Position numbers and translations under genes: made by a program. DNA of 64,000 nucleotides, from positions 265,479-329,478 of the forward strand of contig ML210152.1 of NCBI GenBank assembly GCA_004369085.1, read 5' to 3'. Below, piece after piece: positions 23,829 through 36,807 of this stretch. Source of the stretch: Coprinopsis marcescibilis (taxonomy: Eukaryota > Basidiomycota > Agaricomycetes > Agaricales > Psathyrellaceae). The first letter of the stretch is position 1. Each line of letters opens with the position of its first letter. The notes under the pieces are model-generated. The model was not told the DNA's origin and ran no database searches. It saw nothing but the letters and a program-made list of their open reading frames with translations.

Positions 23829-25122
23829 TCAATCGTTCTGGATAGCATCCAGGTCGATCTTGCCAAATTCGTTCATATCCGTCTCGAGAATGAGACAGAA
23901 CAGCCTGAGAAAGTGGTCACGTTAGCAGGCAAGGCAAACAGAACAGCGTTTACGGACTTACTTTGAAATCTCAACAGGATCAGGGCGCTCTGATTGCATT
24001 TTCTTCAGCTGAGAGTCAACCCAAGTCCACCAGTCGCGTTGATTTACACTCGGAGGGGTCGTTACAACACAGTTTCGCTAGTGGAAGTGTTAGAGAGCCT
24101 CAGGTAACACAGAAGACAGAGGAACTCATTACTCACCAGAAAGGCCAGGCGAACAAGAAGACCAACAGTGAGGCTCACACGAGCTGGCTTTCGGATCTTG
24201 ACAACTCGGTTTGCAAGCTCGAGGATGGTAAGTGGGACAGGGAGGCGCTCTCTCAGTGGTGCTGGCTCGTCTCCCTTCGACTTCACAAAAACCGAAGCCA
24301 TTAACTGTGGGTTAGAACCCAGATTCAATGAGTGTGCATGCTTTGAAAAGTGGGTATGTAAACAGAACGCACCACCGCTTTGATATTGCACCTCTGGTTG
24401 GCCAAATGTTCTTGGATACGGGCAGTGACGGCACTGAGGTACGCTGCGTTGCCCTGTGTCTCGTTGGAGGCAGCATCCGAAGTATTGAAAACGAGCACCT
24501 GTGGAAGAAGAACTTAGCATGCTGAGCAGGGGATATCTGAGTGCTCACCTTTACAGTGTCACTAACTGAAGGTGATGCAACGTATGCAGAAGCTGAAGGG
24601 TCCATGAGAACCTGGAAGCAGCAGTTATCAATGCGTGTCTGACAAGTGCGCGGAGTGAGGCTCATGTGTTTTGGGCACGCTGAATTGAGAGAGCACACCT
24701 TTATTGAGTCTGACAGAGTCACCTTCGCATCTGGGGGCACAATATGCGTCAGGCAGCCTTTTATGGAGAGTATCTCGGCCATTAAGATGATATTCTGCTC
24801 GCGTTCGGTCCTCTGGGCAATGTGTTGTCAATAACGATTTTTCGAAAATCAAGAATGCGCACCTTTGACCACTGCATCAGTGTTTTCTTGTCCTCTGGTT
24901 TGAAACGCTTTTCACGGGACAGTTGTGCAACCAACCCACTGTAATCCTCTGCAGGGCGCTTTAGAGTGGTTGGTGTTATGTTTGAAAACAGGAGGCTCGT
25001 GGACACGTCACTGTTGGGGATGGGACTTGATGTCCTTTGAGTAGTTAGGCGGTCATCAGTGTCGTCGTCTTGGAACAGCGTAGAATGTGCTGCAGTCGAA
25101 GGCGAAGGCGAAGGGAATAGCT
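23829..25122 (-). CDS. Unrecognised multi-exon protein, 5' end unresolved
   Basis: I do not recognise the family. Seven exons join with consistent phase: 25122-24863, 24812-24699, 24611-24549, 24498-24373, 24304-24137, 24077-23962 and 23904-23829. Introns are about 50-70 nt with good sites. The product is over 300 aa: Ser/Pro/Asp-rich N-terminus (LFQDDDTDDRLTTQR), a charged segment (LSREKRFKPEDKKTLMQWSK), then mixed hydrophobic sequence with LVFNTSDAASNETQGNAAY, VSLTVGLLVRLAFL and RDWWTWVDSQLKKMQSERPD, ending DLDAIQND. No membrane segment, signal peptide or catalytic motif is evident. The first exon shown has no ATG after its upstream in-frame stop, so at least one more 5' exon must exist between 25130 and about 25450; I could not place it. 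The exon-intron regularity makes it a real gene, probably a fungus-specific conserved protein. Confidence 0.65.
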
Positions 25123-26040
25123 CTTGACGTTAGTGAGCAAGAGTATGTTACAGAAGAAATGGACGCAGAAATATGTGATGGAATGGACGTAGATGGGGAG
25201 GTATGAGGAAACTTATACGCCTTACGGATATCAAATGCTTAGGTTCTTGGGATCTCATTATGATATTGTACGGACATGTCAAATTAACCTTATGTGTGAT
25301 CTAATTCTGAGCTGTTGGGGTTCCCGACCTCGTCCTGAGGTCAGTGGCATACATCAGTCTGATCTCAGGCGCGCGGTCTATATTTCAGATCAAATCAAAC
25401 TGGCGGTGTAGGTGCAACGCGGCAAGCTGTCGTCACCGTGACACTAACCGGAGCAAGCGCTTACAGAACCGTGGGATTATCACCCAATTTGGGTGTTAAT
25501 GGCCCCTAACTGAATTGTGAGGACTCCGGGTTTCAAAGAGAGTCGAACAACATGGCATTTAGTAGATAGGGCAAAGTTTTGTCGACGTCGCTGCAGTCCG
25601 GACATACATCCCCCAGCCATCAAAAAGCTTGTTCGCCCTCCTTCCCTGAGTCCTAATCTTTTTACCAAGCAGTTCACAGGTTGACCGAAGGTCGGTTAAA
25701 GGGCCAGGCATCTTTTGTCCATCTTTCCCGGTCATTGTTAGATGAGATATAAAGCAGTATACGGTCTATGTGGGTTATTTGGAGTATAACGATGTTGTGG
25801 TGCGAAACCAAGTGGCCGTTGGATTTTGGTTTCCATCCCAGGATTGCGCTTAACTTGTTTATGATAGGCACGTTGCATGCAAACGTCGCCACCATGCACT
25901 GCAACTTCCCGATATGAACGTCTTCTCCGCAGCGACAAGGCTTTCCTAGTTATAAAAAGGAGAACTTGAGGAACAAACGTGTTAACTAACCTTGACCCCG
26001 TACCACCACATACCTAATCCTTCTACCTCGCTGGTGCAGA
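25123..26040. other. Intergenic region, 5' flanks of two divergent genes
   Basis: It should contain the missing 5' exon(s) of the minus-strand gene and the promoter of the GTPase gene. No other gene is seen. Confidence 0.5.
25951..25958 (+). promoter_or_regulatory. TATA-like element upstream of the AIG1-like GTPase
   Basis: The octamer tataaaaa lies 83 bp before the predicted ATG at 26041, a plausible core-promoter distance in fungi. Function is inferred from motif and position only. Confidence 0.5.
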
Positions 26041-27322
26041 ATGGAACCCGTCACTATAGCGTAAATCGAGCCATACATTCTCTCTAAATGTTATCCGCTC
26101 AACTAAGCTTCGTGTATAGCGTAATGGGTGCCACAGGAAGTGGAAAATCGACGGTATGCAATTCGGCGTAATCGATGCGCCGACACGACGACCTGACTTC
26201 CCACCCAGTTCATCAACACGATCAGCAATTCCTCCCTTCAAACAAGCGCAGGGCTCAGATCATGCACGGATTCCGTCCATGAAAGTCCACCATTCCAGCT
26301 AGACGGACGCAATGTCGTCCTGATCGACACACCCGGCTTCGACGACACCTCCAAAAGCGATACAGAGATCCTCGAGCTAATCGCCCAATTCCTCGTCACG
26401 TCGTAAGTCCACTATACGTCAGAAATGATGTTTGCAAGGTAAACAAGGGTTCGACGCACAGATATCAGGATGGTCGGAAGCTCTCTGGTCTGATTTTCAT
26501 CCACCGGATATCCGATGTCCGGATGGGTGGGGTCTCGACCAAGAACTTCCGGATGTTCAGGAAGCTGTGCGGTGAAAGCACACTGAAGAATGTTATCATC
26601 GTTACCAACATGTGGGGGAACGTCGAGCAAGAGATAGGAGAAGCCAGAGAGGCCGAACTGGCCACACAAGACGAGTTCTTCAAGCCAGTATTGGATAAGG
26701 GAGCGAAGATGATGAGACACCTCAATACAGTGGATTCTGCCCAAGTGATTGTCAGGCAAGTTTTCCCATACCAAGCAGAAGCCCTGCAGATCCAGAAGGA
26801 GGTCGTGGACGAGAAGAAGGATCTTTCGCAGACTGCGGCTGCGGATGAGATTGACCGGGAGTTGAAGGAGATTGCTGAGAAACAGAGGCTTGAGAGAGAA
26901 AGGATTCAAGCCGAGGCAGAAGGCAAGTCCGACTTCAGTCTGCCCGTGTGGAAGAGGAGCTGAAATGGGTTTTTCCAGCTACTTTGAGACGACAGCAGGA
27001 GGAAGCTCAAAGACAAATCGAGTTGCAAGCGCAACGCGCACGAGAAGAAACGGCCAGAATTTATGCAGAGAGAAGACGTCTCGAAGAAGATATGCGACGT
27101 GAGAGACGGGAGCATGCAAGGGAGATGAGAGAGCAGCAAGAAAAGAAGAGGCTGGAGGAAGAAAGGGTTCGTCGAGAGTACGAGGCGCATTTGGAAGCCA
27201 TAAGACTTAGGGAACAGGAACAGGCCTGGCAAAGGCAACAGGAACGGGCGCGGTTGCAGAGACAAATCCTCGAGGAGCAGAGACGTCGCGATGAGGACAG
27301 TGGCGGCTGCGTAGTTCAGTAG
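26041..27322 (+). CDS. AIG1/GIMAP-like P-loop GTPase with coiled-coil tail and CaaX-like end
   Basis: About 350 aa in five exons: 26041-26060, 26120-26153, 26209-26402, 26462-26922 and 26979-27322. The first exon gives MEPVTIA and runs in frame into the G1/Walker A motif (VMGATGSGKST, residues 8-18). G3 is DTPGFDDT and the G4-like motif is VTNMWG. The second half is a long charged coiled coil rich in Arg, Glu and Gln (for example RREHAREMREQQEKKRLEEE). The last intron (26923-26978) has a GC donor (gcaagt) and a TTTTTCCAG acceptor; it restores frame exactly and removes a stop. The protein ends GGCVVQ, so Cys-Val-Val-Gln is a possible prenylation box. Related GTPases are numerous in Agaricomycetes and have no settled function; a membrane-anchored GTPase with an oligomerising tail is inferred. 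Confidence 0.87.
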
Positions 27323-27602
27323 AGCACCCGATAGTCGTCCTATTTAATTGTCCTATATGCCTTTCTAGCCTTGAATTATCTTGGAATTATCGCCATTTTG
27401 TCCTCCCCACTGCGAGGTACGACGAGGAACAGAGCAAGAGTGAATTTAAACTCCGACTCGAACCTTCCTTGACATCAACGACAACGACCAGCACATCTTC
27501 CTCCACGTTCAGGCAATCAACGGCCTAGGTCCTTGTATCTGTGTAGCGCTAGTCATATATACGCGATTAGGCACCTTAGTAGGGCCTAATCTCGTTTCCA
27601 AT

Positions 27603-29188
27603 ATGTCTGTACTCTTTGAAACATCTGTCGGGGACATTGTCATTGACCTCGAGACTGAAGCCTGTCCAAAGACATGCGAAAACTTCTTGAAGTTGTGCAA
27701 AGTGTACTATTACACTTTGAACGCTTTCTTTAATGGTGAGTCCTCTTGTAGTCTGACCTGTGGCCCGACTTAACTTGGCGTGTATTCCTCCAGTGTCCAA
27801 GGACTTTCTTGCGCAAGCCGGAGATCCTACGGCGACTGGAACTGGCGGAGAATCGATATGGTCGCACATAGCGTCTCAGAACCCTGATGGAATTCTCGCA
27901 CCCCGGTACTTCGAGCCAGAGATCCGACCAAGACTCAAGCACACGCAGCGGGGGACCGTATCAATGGCCGTCGCGCCCGCTCTGGAAGGCAACAAGGGAG
28001 GCTGCGGCAGCCAGTTCTTTATCACGCTCGGTGACAACATCGACTACCTCGACGGCAAGCACGCTGTATTCGGACACGTGGTGGAAGGATTGGAGACCCT
28101 CGAGAAGCTCAACGAAGTATATGTCGACCAGGGCAGTCGCCCCTTCAAGGACGTCCGCATACGACACGTCATCGTGTTAGGTACGTCTGCTTTCCATTTG
28201 ACTTTTGGGCGATAATGGTGATGTTCTGATTACCTTCGTCGTTCACAGATGATCCATATCCTGATCCTGCTGGTCTGGTAGTACCGGAGGCAGAACCCAC
28301 CAAACCACCCGACAACTCCACCCGTATTGCAGAGGACGAAGATCCCTTGGCAACACTGCCGGAAGAGGAGGAAGAACGCATACGTCGCGAAAAAGCCGCA
28401 GCTGCGTCAGCGCTGACGCTCGAGATAGTTGGAGACCTTCCCTTCGCCAACGTCCGACCCCCAGAAAACGTGTTGTTTGTGTGCAAACTCAACCCAGTTA
28501 CTCGCGATGAAGATTTGGAGTTAATCTTCTCGCGTTTCGGGACCATCATGAGCTGTCAAGTTATTCGCGACAAGAGGACTGGAGATTCGCTTCAGTACGC
28601 ATTTATTGAGTTTGACAAAAGAGAAGATGCTGAACAGGTGCGAAACTTCTGATACGTGGCTTGATTGCAATGATGAAGAATGTGCTCATGGTGATTTGTT
28701 TGTAGGCTTATTTCAAAATGCAGAACGTGTTAGTTGATGACCGACGAATATGGGTTGATTTGTGGGTGACATCTCTGAATTTAACCCTCATTGTTGCTGA
28801 ATAAATGTTGTACAGTTCTCAATCAGTGGCAAAGTCCAATGCAGTCTGGTCAAATGAGATCGCGCGACCAAGGCGTGGCGAGAAAGGAATCGGTTATGGT
28901 GGACGCGACGACTTGGAAAGGACGCGAAGATACAGGGCCGATGAAGGTTCTGGTCGACAACGGACCAATGACTACTCCATGGTTTTCGATGTAGGGGAAT
29001 CCAGTCATTCAGAACGCCAAAGAAAACGAAGTCGCAGTCCCGCCGAGCACGGAGATCGTTCACGCCGCAAAAGATCAAGGTCTCGCTCACCACGATCTGA
29101 CCGTGACAGAGGTAAACACCATCGCGATCGGGAGAGGCGCCGGAGCAGAAGCAGAGAGAAGCCCACTGGACGAGACCGACATCACTGA
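27603..29188 (+). CDS. Cyclophilin-type peptidyl-prolyl isomerase with RRM and RS tail (PPIL4/Cyp6 type)
   Basis: About 445 aa from five exons: 27603-27735, 27794-28180, 28249-28637, 28706-28761 and 28816-29188. The cyclophilin domain comes first ([60 protein letters not shown]). The canonical catalytic Arg-containing FHR motif is replaced here by [12 protein letters not shown], so isomerase activity may be weak. An RRM follows ([36 protein letters not shown]). The C-terminus is an Arg/Ser-rich tail of alternating RS and RD dipeptides ([20 protein letters not shown]). This domain order is that of PPIL4/Cyp6, a nuclear protein linked to transcription and splicing. All introns are 50-70 nt GT-AG and keep phase. 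Confidence 0.94.
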
Positions 29189-29402
29189 ATTGGCTGTATC
29201 CACAGCAGCAGCTTGAGATCCTGACCTCGATCTGTCCCTATTTGGTGTCGTCAGGCAGGTCTCAGCCCGAGTTCGCTGGAACGGTCTCATTCAGCCGCTC
29301 CCATCTTCGTCATCTCTGCACTCTCCCTTCGGTACTTGGCTGTGCGGCATAACTAGTGACATGCGCTGTTTCTCTTTGTCTGCCAGTTTACCTGGAGCTA
29401 TT

Positions 29403-29419
29403 TATAAACGGCTATAAAA
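29403..29419 (+). promoter_or_regulatory. Paired TATA-like elements upstream of the BTB gene
   Basis: Two TATAAA motifs (29403-29408 and 29413-29419) end about 50-60 bp before the ATG at 29471. Assignment is by position. Confidence 0.5.
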
Positions 29420-29470
29420 CGAATCAACCGCCCGTCTGCAATTCAACTGATTCTCCTTTTGTTCCCCATC

Positions 29471-30325
29471 ATGTTCCCGTCGACCAGCTGCAGCTTTAAT
29501 TTCTTCGACTTTCCTGACGGAGACGTCGTCCTTGTCGCGACAGGGTCTGAGTCGAGAGAATCCCCAACACAATTTCGCGTCCACCGATGCATCCTATCAC
29601 TCGGTTCGCCATTCTTTCGCGACATGTTCTCGCTACCACAAAATCCAGCAACCGTAGAGAAGGTACCTCACATCCCCGTGACAGAGCCAGGTTCTGTCCT
29701 CGACACACTGCTGCGATTCATATACCCGACGCCCAACCCTCCCGTAACGTCATTGGAGGAGCTCAGGGATGTTCTCGGTGCTGCGATCAAATACGAGTTC
29801 GAAGGCGTCACGGCAACGCTAAGGGAGCTCCTCCTATCACCGCATTTCCTTCGCTCCTCGCCAGTGAGCGTGTACGCCATAGCCTGTCGGTATGACATGG
29901 ATGACATCGCCAAGGTCGCGTCGGGATACACGCTGGGGGTGGATTTGATGGCAGGCCCTCTCTCAGAGGACCTGAAATGGATTACTGCGTATCATTACCA
30001 CCAGCTGCTAGTGCTGCACAAGCGTAGAGCGGATGCGGCCATCTCCTTTTTGGCTGAGGCTCCGCAAGACAATTTGAAATGCATGCAATGCAACGGGTCG
30101 ACATTTCATGCGGCTGTCCCCCCGAAGTGGTGGGTAGCGTTTGAAACGAGCGCGAGGGAGGAGCTTTCTGCGAGGCCGACGACGGATAGGATATTCTCGC
30201 TCGAGTTCTTGTACAAGGCGGCGGCCAAGGGTGGATGTCCTCGATGTCCTGGGAGTGTACTCGAGTCCTGGAAATTCCTAGTGAGCTTGAAGGAGGCTAT
30301 TGACGATCTCAACTCGACTATTTAG
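29471..30325 (+). CDS. BTB/POZ domain protein
   Basis: Single-exon gene of about 284 aa starting at the ATG at 29471; an in-frame TTG twelve bases earlier is not needed. The N-terminal half is a BTB/POZ fold: FDFPDGDVVLVATG, FRVHRCILSLGSPFFRDMF, then HIPVTEPGSVLDTLLRFIYP and ELRDVLGAAIKYEFEGVTAT, followed by a BACK-like helical part (VYAIACRYDMDDIAKVASGY). The C-terminal third contains paired cysteines (KCMQCNG and GGCPRCPG) that could bind metal. Proteins of this plan form large families in mushroom genomes and are presumed to dimerise or to recruit cullin-3 ligases; nothing here shows the partner. Lack of introns sets it apart from its neighbours. Confidence 0.9.
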   Translation: MFPSTSCSFNFFDFPDGDVVLVATGSESRESPTQFRVHRCILSLGSPFFRDMFSLPQNPATVEKVPHIPVTEPGSVLDTLLRFIYPTPNPPVTSLEELRDVLGAAIKYEFEGVTATLRELLLSPHFLRSSPVSVYAIACRYDMDDIAKVASGYTLGVDLMAGPLSEDLKWITAYHYHQLLVLHKRRADAAISFLAEAPQDNLKCMQCNGSTFHAAVPPKWWVAFETSAREELSARPTTDRIFSLEFLYKAAAKGGCPRCPGSVLESWKFLVSLKEAIDDLNSTI

Positions 30326-30730
30326 AGGCAGACAACTGTTATTATGACATCATGGACATTTAATTACTACTCACGACTATATCTTCCGTTAATGTCATAT
30401 CAATATTGTATTTCTAGTATATTTCTCTCTGGGGGGCAGTTGTAGGTACATTGTTGAGTACAGCAATTACTACCTGAACTCAGGGTGTCGAGCTCCAGGT
30501 TAATGTTGCTGTCAGCAGCCGTCGGAGAATAGAGCGGAGCGTGTGCGAGAGTGATTCGCCCCTGTCTTTGACTCAGGAGATCCGTCCGACTTGCTCAGTG
30601 CCTCCACCTGGCACACATGGTCCGGATACTTCTCCCCCGTACGGCCCATACTTAATTACAGCTCCTCATAAATAGCCCAAATGGAGCGATTACATTCTTA
30701 TTCTTTCACTACCACCATCCCTGCTAAAAC
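30326..30730. other. Intergenic promoter region of PUT2
   Basis: A TATA-like cataaatag lies near 30666, about 65 bp upstream of the ATG. No gene is seen. Confidence 0.5.
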
Positions 30731-32893
<2,163 letters not shown>

Positions 32894-33437
32894 GATGGCG
32901 AACAACCTTGTGCGCGCGCTAAAATCCTGCTATGAGTATCAATTGAAGAATTGGGGACATTGAGATCGCGAAATCCCATCATGTACATTAGTTCTGCGGG
33001 AAGTGGCGGTATATACAATTATAAACTGTTTTACGTGGGCTACGTGGGCTACGTGGGCTATACAAAGGTTAAGTTGAGCAAAATGGTGAATCATTTTCTT
33101 TTGCAGTAAATAATCTGCAGGTTGGAAGTCGAGTGACAAGGGGGCTATCATTCTGATCTTGGCCGAAATACTCCAACTCACTTACTTTGTGTATGTGGCT
33201 TGAGTACTTCATTGCCCTCGTAGAAGGTGCAATGAGCCACTGGGAGGCGAGCGCTAATTATACTACACCACCAAGACTAGCGATACACATATTTAAGCAG
33301 GAAATTATCAGCATATTTGAATGGATAGATAGGAACGAAAACGCAAAGCAAATGTAAAAAAAGAAAATTAGGTAATAATCATAATGAAAAGGCAACGGAT
33401 ATTGTTGCTGGGTCACACAGCACATTCAAGCCCACTA
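32894..33437. other. Intergenic region between convergent genes
   Basis: 3' flanks of PUT2 and of the FunK1-type gene. It contains the short tandem repeat listed next; otherwise AT-rich with no gene. Confidence 0.5.
33032..33058. repeat. Tandem repeat, three copies of a 9-mer
   Basis: The unit tacgtgggc occurs three times without interruption about 140 bp after the PUT2 stop. It is a minisatellite-like element with ACGTG cores. Confidence 0.9.
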
Positions 33438-36178
33438 TCAGCGGACAGTTCCCCCCTCCCGAGTGTTGGCACGCTTAGAGGGCCTATTGTCCTTGTCTTC
33501 TTCATGATATTTAGAGTCGTTGCCATCAGCAGGGCGCTTGATTCCTGTGGAGGACGCATTATGGCGCTCATTATCGAGTTCAAGCCCCAATTGCAACAGG
33601 TGACGGCGTGCATCAGGGAGGTCCCAAGTGGACCGGACCTTAGAGTCGATTATTTTCACTTTGTTCCATGCTTTCGAGAATTTACGGGCAATGATCTTGT
33701 AGATCTCGTCGTCGAACTTGTCGTCGGACCAGTGAAGACATTCAGGGTCGTCTTGAATTTGGTCTTGCAAATTGACTTCCAATTCGGTATAGCTTTTTCC
33801 GAGTTCCGGGATGCATTGCAAAAGGTCAAGAATGACCAAGTCGTTGTGCCACCCCCATCCTTTGATCTCGTTGAGGAGACCCTCGACATCATCAAACAGC
33901 AGCCTGCGATGTTGTGTGGGGTCACCTTCAAAAAGATTGTTGAAACGGCAGCGCCATTCGGAAACTTGTTTCTTCGTTACGATCCCTTTGAAAGACTGCG
34001 GGATGTGTGACAACAGGAACCATACAAATAGCCAAACAATACCCTCCAAGTCATGATAGTAGTGGGCATGAAATACGCGCTTTGGGGCTCCGATGTCCGG
34101 AGTTGTTGGCTCGTCAGTGGTATCTGAATTACTGTCGTCGAAGAGAGATAGGTCAAGCTCGACTTGCTCCGGGGCCTTGTCGCGAAAGGCTCATGCTCCT
34201 GAACAGAAGATTCTTACTTCGGACCTCGGTTGCCATGAACTCAGGAGTACCCTACAAGAAAAATCGCTTCAGCAGGCGTGATGAGGTTTTTAGAGCGAGA
34301 AACTCACCGTGGTGGGGTCGTGCTCGGAAATATCTTTGTACAGTTTGCAGTATTCTAGGTCGGAAATTTTCGGTATCGGTAGGGTTCCATCCATGTAAAC
34401 GAGACAGTTTCCGCTGCTAATGTCTCTGTGCAAAAATCCGATCTCGCGAAAAATATTTAGCCCTTGAGAATCAGGAAGTGAGTTTCACGATAGAAAATGA
34501 ACAGATTGGAACATACCTATGACGTACGTGCCGAGTGATCGGAGAGCAAGGGAGAAATTGCCAATCTGAGAGAAGGTTTTGCATTTTTCTTTGAAAACGA
34601 CACGACGGTGAATGCGGCTGTGGTGCTCAAGCTCTAGCCCAATGCTGGCCGCCCGAGTCTCGGTTCCCGGATTGGGAGCTTGATGTTCAGATTGACGAGT
34701 GCTTGCAGAAGACTTGAGCTTAGCGAGAGGGACATGAGCTTCCAAAGAAAGTGACCGTGCGTTCCCTGGACGAGAGAGAGTAACATCATCAGCCTTCTTG
34801 CCGTCCTTGTCGACTTGTACGCGCCAATCGTGTAGAATGGTCAAGAAGAGTAGTTGTAGAGTAGATTCGCGACTCGCTTTCCCGCCTTTAGCTCGAGTTT
34901 CCGCGTCCATATCTTTAGCAGCTTGAATGATTCTATCTTGATTGTCCTTTTCGCCAACAATGTCGTCGTAAAGCCAGACGTCCTTGAGGACGTGCTCTTC
35001 TTTATCGTCTTCCAAAAACTTGCAGTCCTCGTCAACCGATCGCACAGTCCACACGCGAACCGCTGGCGAGTTCATTAACCATGCGCTCTCCTCGACAATT
35101 GGGTTACCAATAGTCCGGTAGAACTTATGTTCGACTTTGTAGCGGAAGTAGACTGTTCCCTTCTCCTCGCACCGTTTGACAGTAGGATCAAACCCAAGCT
35201 GAGTTTCGGACGCAAATGTCATATATAGAAAGAACCGGATGACTGCCTCAGGGTTCTGACGGAAAGCTGTTAGTACAAGTGGTCGGAGAGCAAAATAAGG
35301 CGAGTCGCACCTTGTTGCAGTCAAATTCCTTCGTGGTACAGACGAAGCTATGATTGAAATACCAAAGCCTCGTCGAAGTGTTTTCGATCGTCATGCCGTA
35401 AGTAAATCGTCGGCGAGGATCATTTTAGAACAGCTGCGATGCCCCATGAACCATCTGCTCGTTATTCTGGTTCAAAAATGTCAATAATTTTAATTTCCCT
35501 CGCAAAATGTGGAATGTGAGACACCTTGTGCCTATCAGCCTCGCTCTTCTTGAATTCGTAGATCCCGGCGCAGAGGGATACTTGTTTGGATGCCTGAAAC
35601 TTCTCTTCTGGCTCAGACCCGGGAAAAAGGTTTTCTCGACCAACGCTTGTATTGTCGGCTAGTGGCATGACCAGAGTGGATTGTCCATCAGGTCGTGTTT
35701 TAGTGCCTAGGACATCCAGTTCCGGTACTTCATTCGGGGTGGTTCGAAAAAGAGCAGTGGCGACCAATTCTTCGTCGTGTAGCTCCTTGGCCTTTTCGAT
35801 GATGGCCTTATAGATGCTATTCAGGGTTGAGTACACGTCGTCTTCCTTGGGAGCTGGCTTAGTCGCGACCTTGGCGGTCAATTCCACCCATCCGTTTCTG
35901 TTGAGGACCTGATTCTTATCGAGTTGCTTCCGAACATTTGAGGCCATTCCTGCTGACCATGCATCGTTGTTCTTGTCGTCCAAAAATGAGGAGAACCAGT
36001 CGTCCAAGGGGCACGAGAACGTGTGGCCACGAACATTTGCCATTCTAAGGTCTCGCTGGTTCTCGAGGGGTGTCCTATTAGCTGTGATTCGTATGCTAAG
36101 GGGCTGCGTCTTGCGAGGCGTTTGGCCGTTAGACTGGAAAACCTTGCCTTTTGTTGTTCGAGGTTGAGAGTTGGACAT
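33438..36178 (-). pseudogene. FunK1-type fungal protein kinase with an in-frame stop and a frame break
   Basis: Exons: 36178-35525, 35466-35311, 35255-34517, 34462-34308, then 34251 onward to the stop at 33438. The N-terminal part (MANVRGHTFSCPLDDWFSSF; RRRFTYGMTIENTSTRLWYF) and kinase core are typical of FunK1: catalytic loop HRDISSGNCLVY, DLEYC in place of DFG, GTPEFMATEV, and HDLEGIVWLFVWFLLSHIP. The C-terminus is Lys/Arg-rich (GIKRPADGNDSKYHEEDKDN). Two defects occur. Exon 2 has an in-frame TAA at 35425-35427, just before NDPRRRF, with no intron able to remove it. At 34190-34217 the frame changes, and only an implausibly short 28-nt intron would repair it. With both defects ignored the model closes exactly at 830 codons. 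Probably recently inactivated; an alternative allele or sequencing errors are possible. Kinase identity is sure. Confidence 0.86.
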
Positions 36179-36807
36179 TGTGAAGTGCAGGATCTAAGGA
36201 ACATACCTGCCTTTTCCCCTTGCTTTTATAGCCAATTGGTGATTACCACCGGGCCACGCTCGGTGAATTACAACGGAGAAATCAAAGGCTGTGGGGAGGA
36301 CAATGCTAGATGCGCAAGTCGTGGTGGTGGCTATGGTCCAAGCAAGCGCGCAACCAATGTCGGAGTCAGTGGCCCAACATTCATAAAACGTGACCGTGCC
36401 ACTGCCATCACGCTTGGCGTCCGACTTGGCAACGTCCGAATCTCCGGGTGGCAATCGGACTATTCATGGCAGCTCGTCAGCCTGTATGTCTCGGATTCCT
36501 TCGAAACCCTCAGATACAAGACTCGGCATATTCACTGCCCACCACCCTGGGCAACGGTACAGTAACGCTCTCGGAGGTGGCTTTGAAGTTTCACTCCCAA
36601 GTCCAGATTCGATTCATGTTCACATTTTCCCAGAACATGACAAAGGGATGTCATCGAGCTTTTGTATCACCAAGGGAGGTCCCAATGCGTAGTTTCAATC
36701 GTATCGTTCCAAAATATTCGCACTGCGGACGTAACACGTTGTATTTTCGTGGAGAGGTTCTTAGTTCAAACCAGCTGGGCCTTGGAGGCGAAATGTCGTT
36801 TGGGGCT
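36179..36807. other. Intergenic region upstream of the FunK1-type gene
   Basis: Short unrelated frames only; no gene recognised. Confidence 0.45.

Noticed and set aside
27760..28215. Separate short cyclophilin gene in exon 2
   Set aside because: It is an internal exon of the PPIL4-type gene; flanking introns connect it in phase to both neighbours.
29459..29470. TTG start upstream of the BTB gene
   Set aside because: Nuclear fungal genes rarely use TTG, and a normal ATG follows four codons later.
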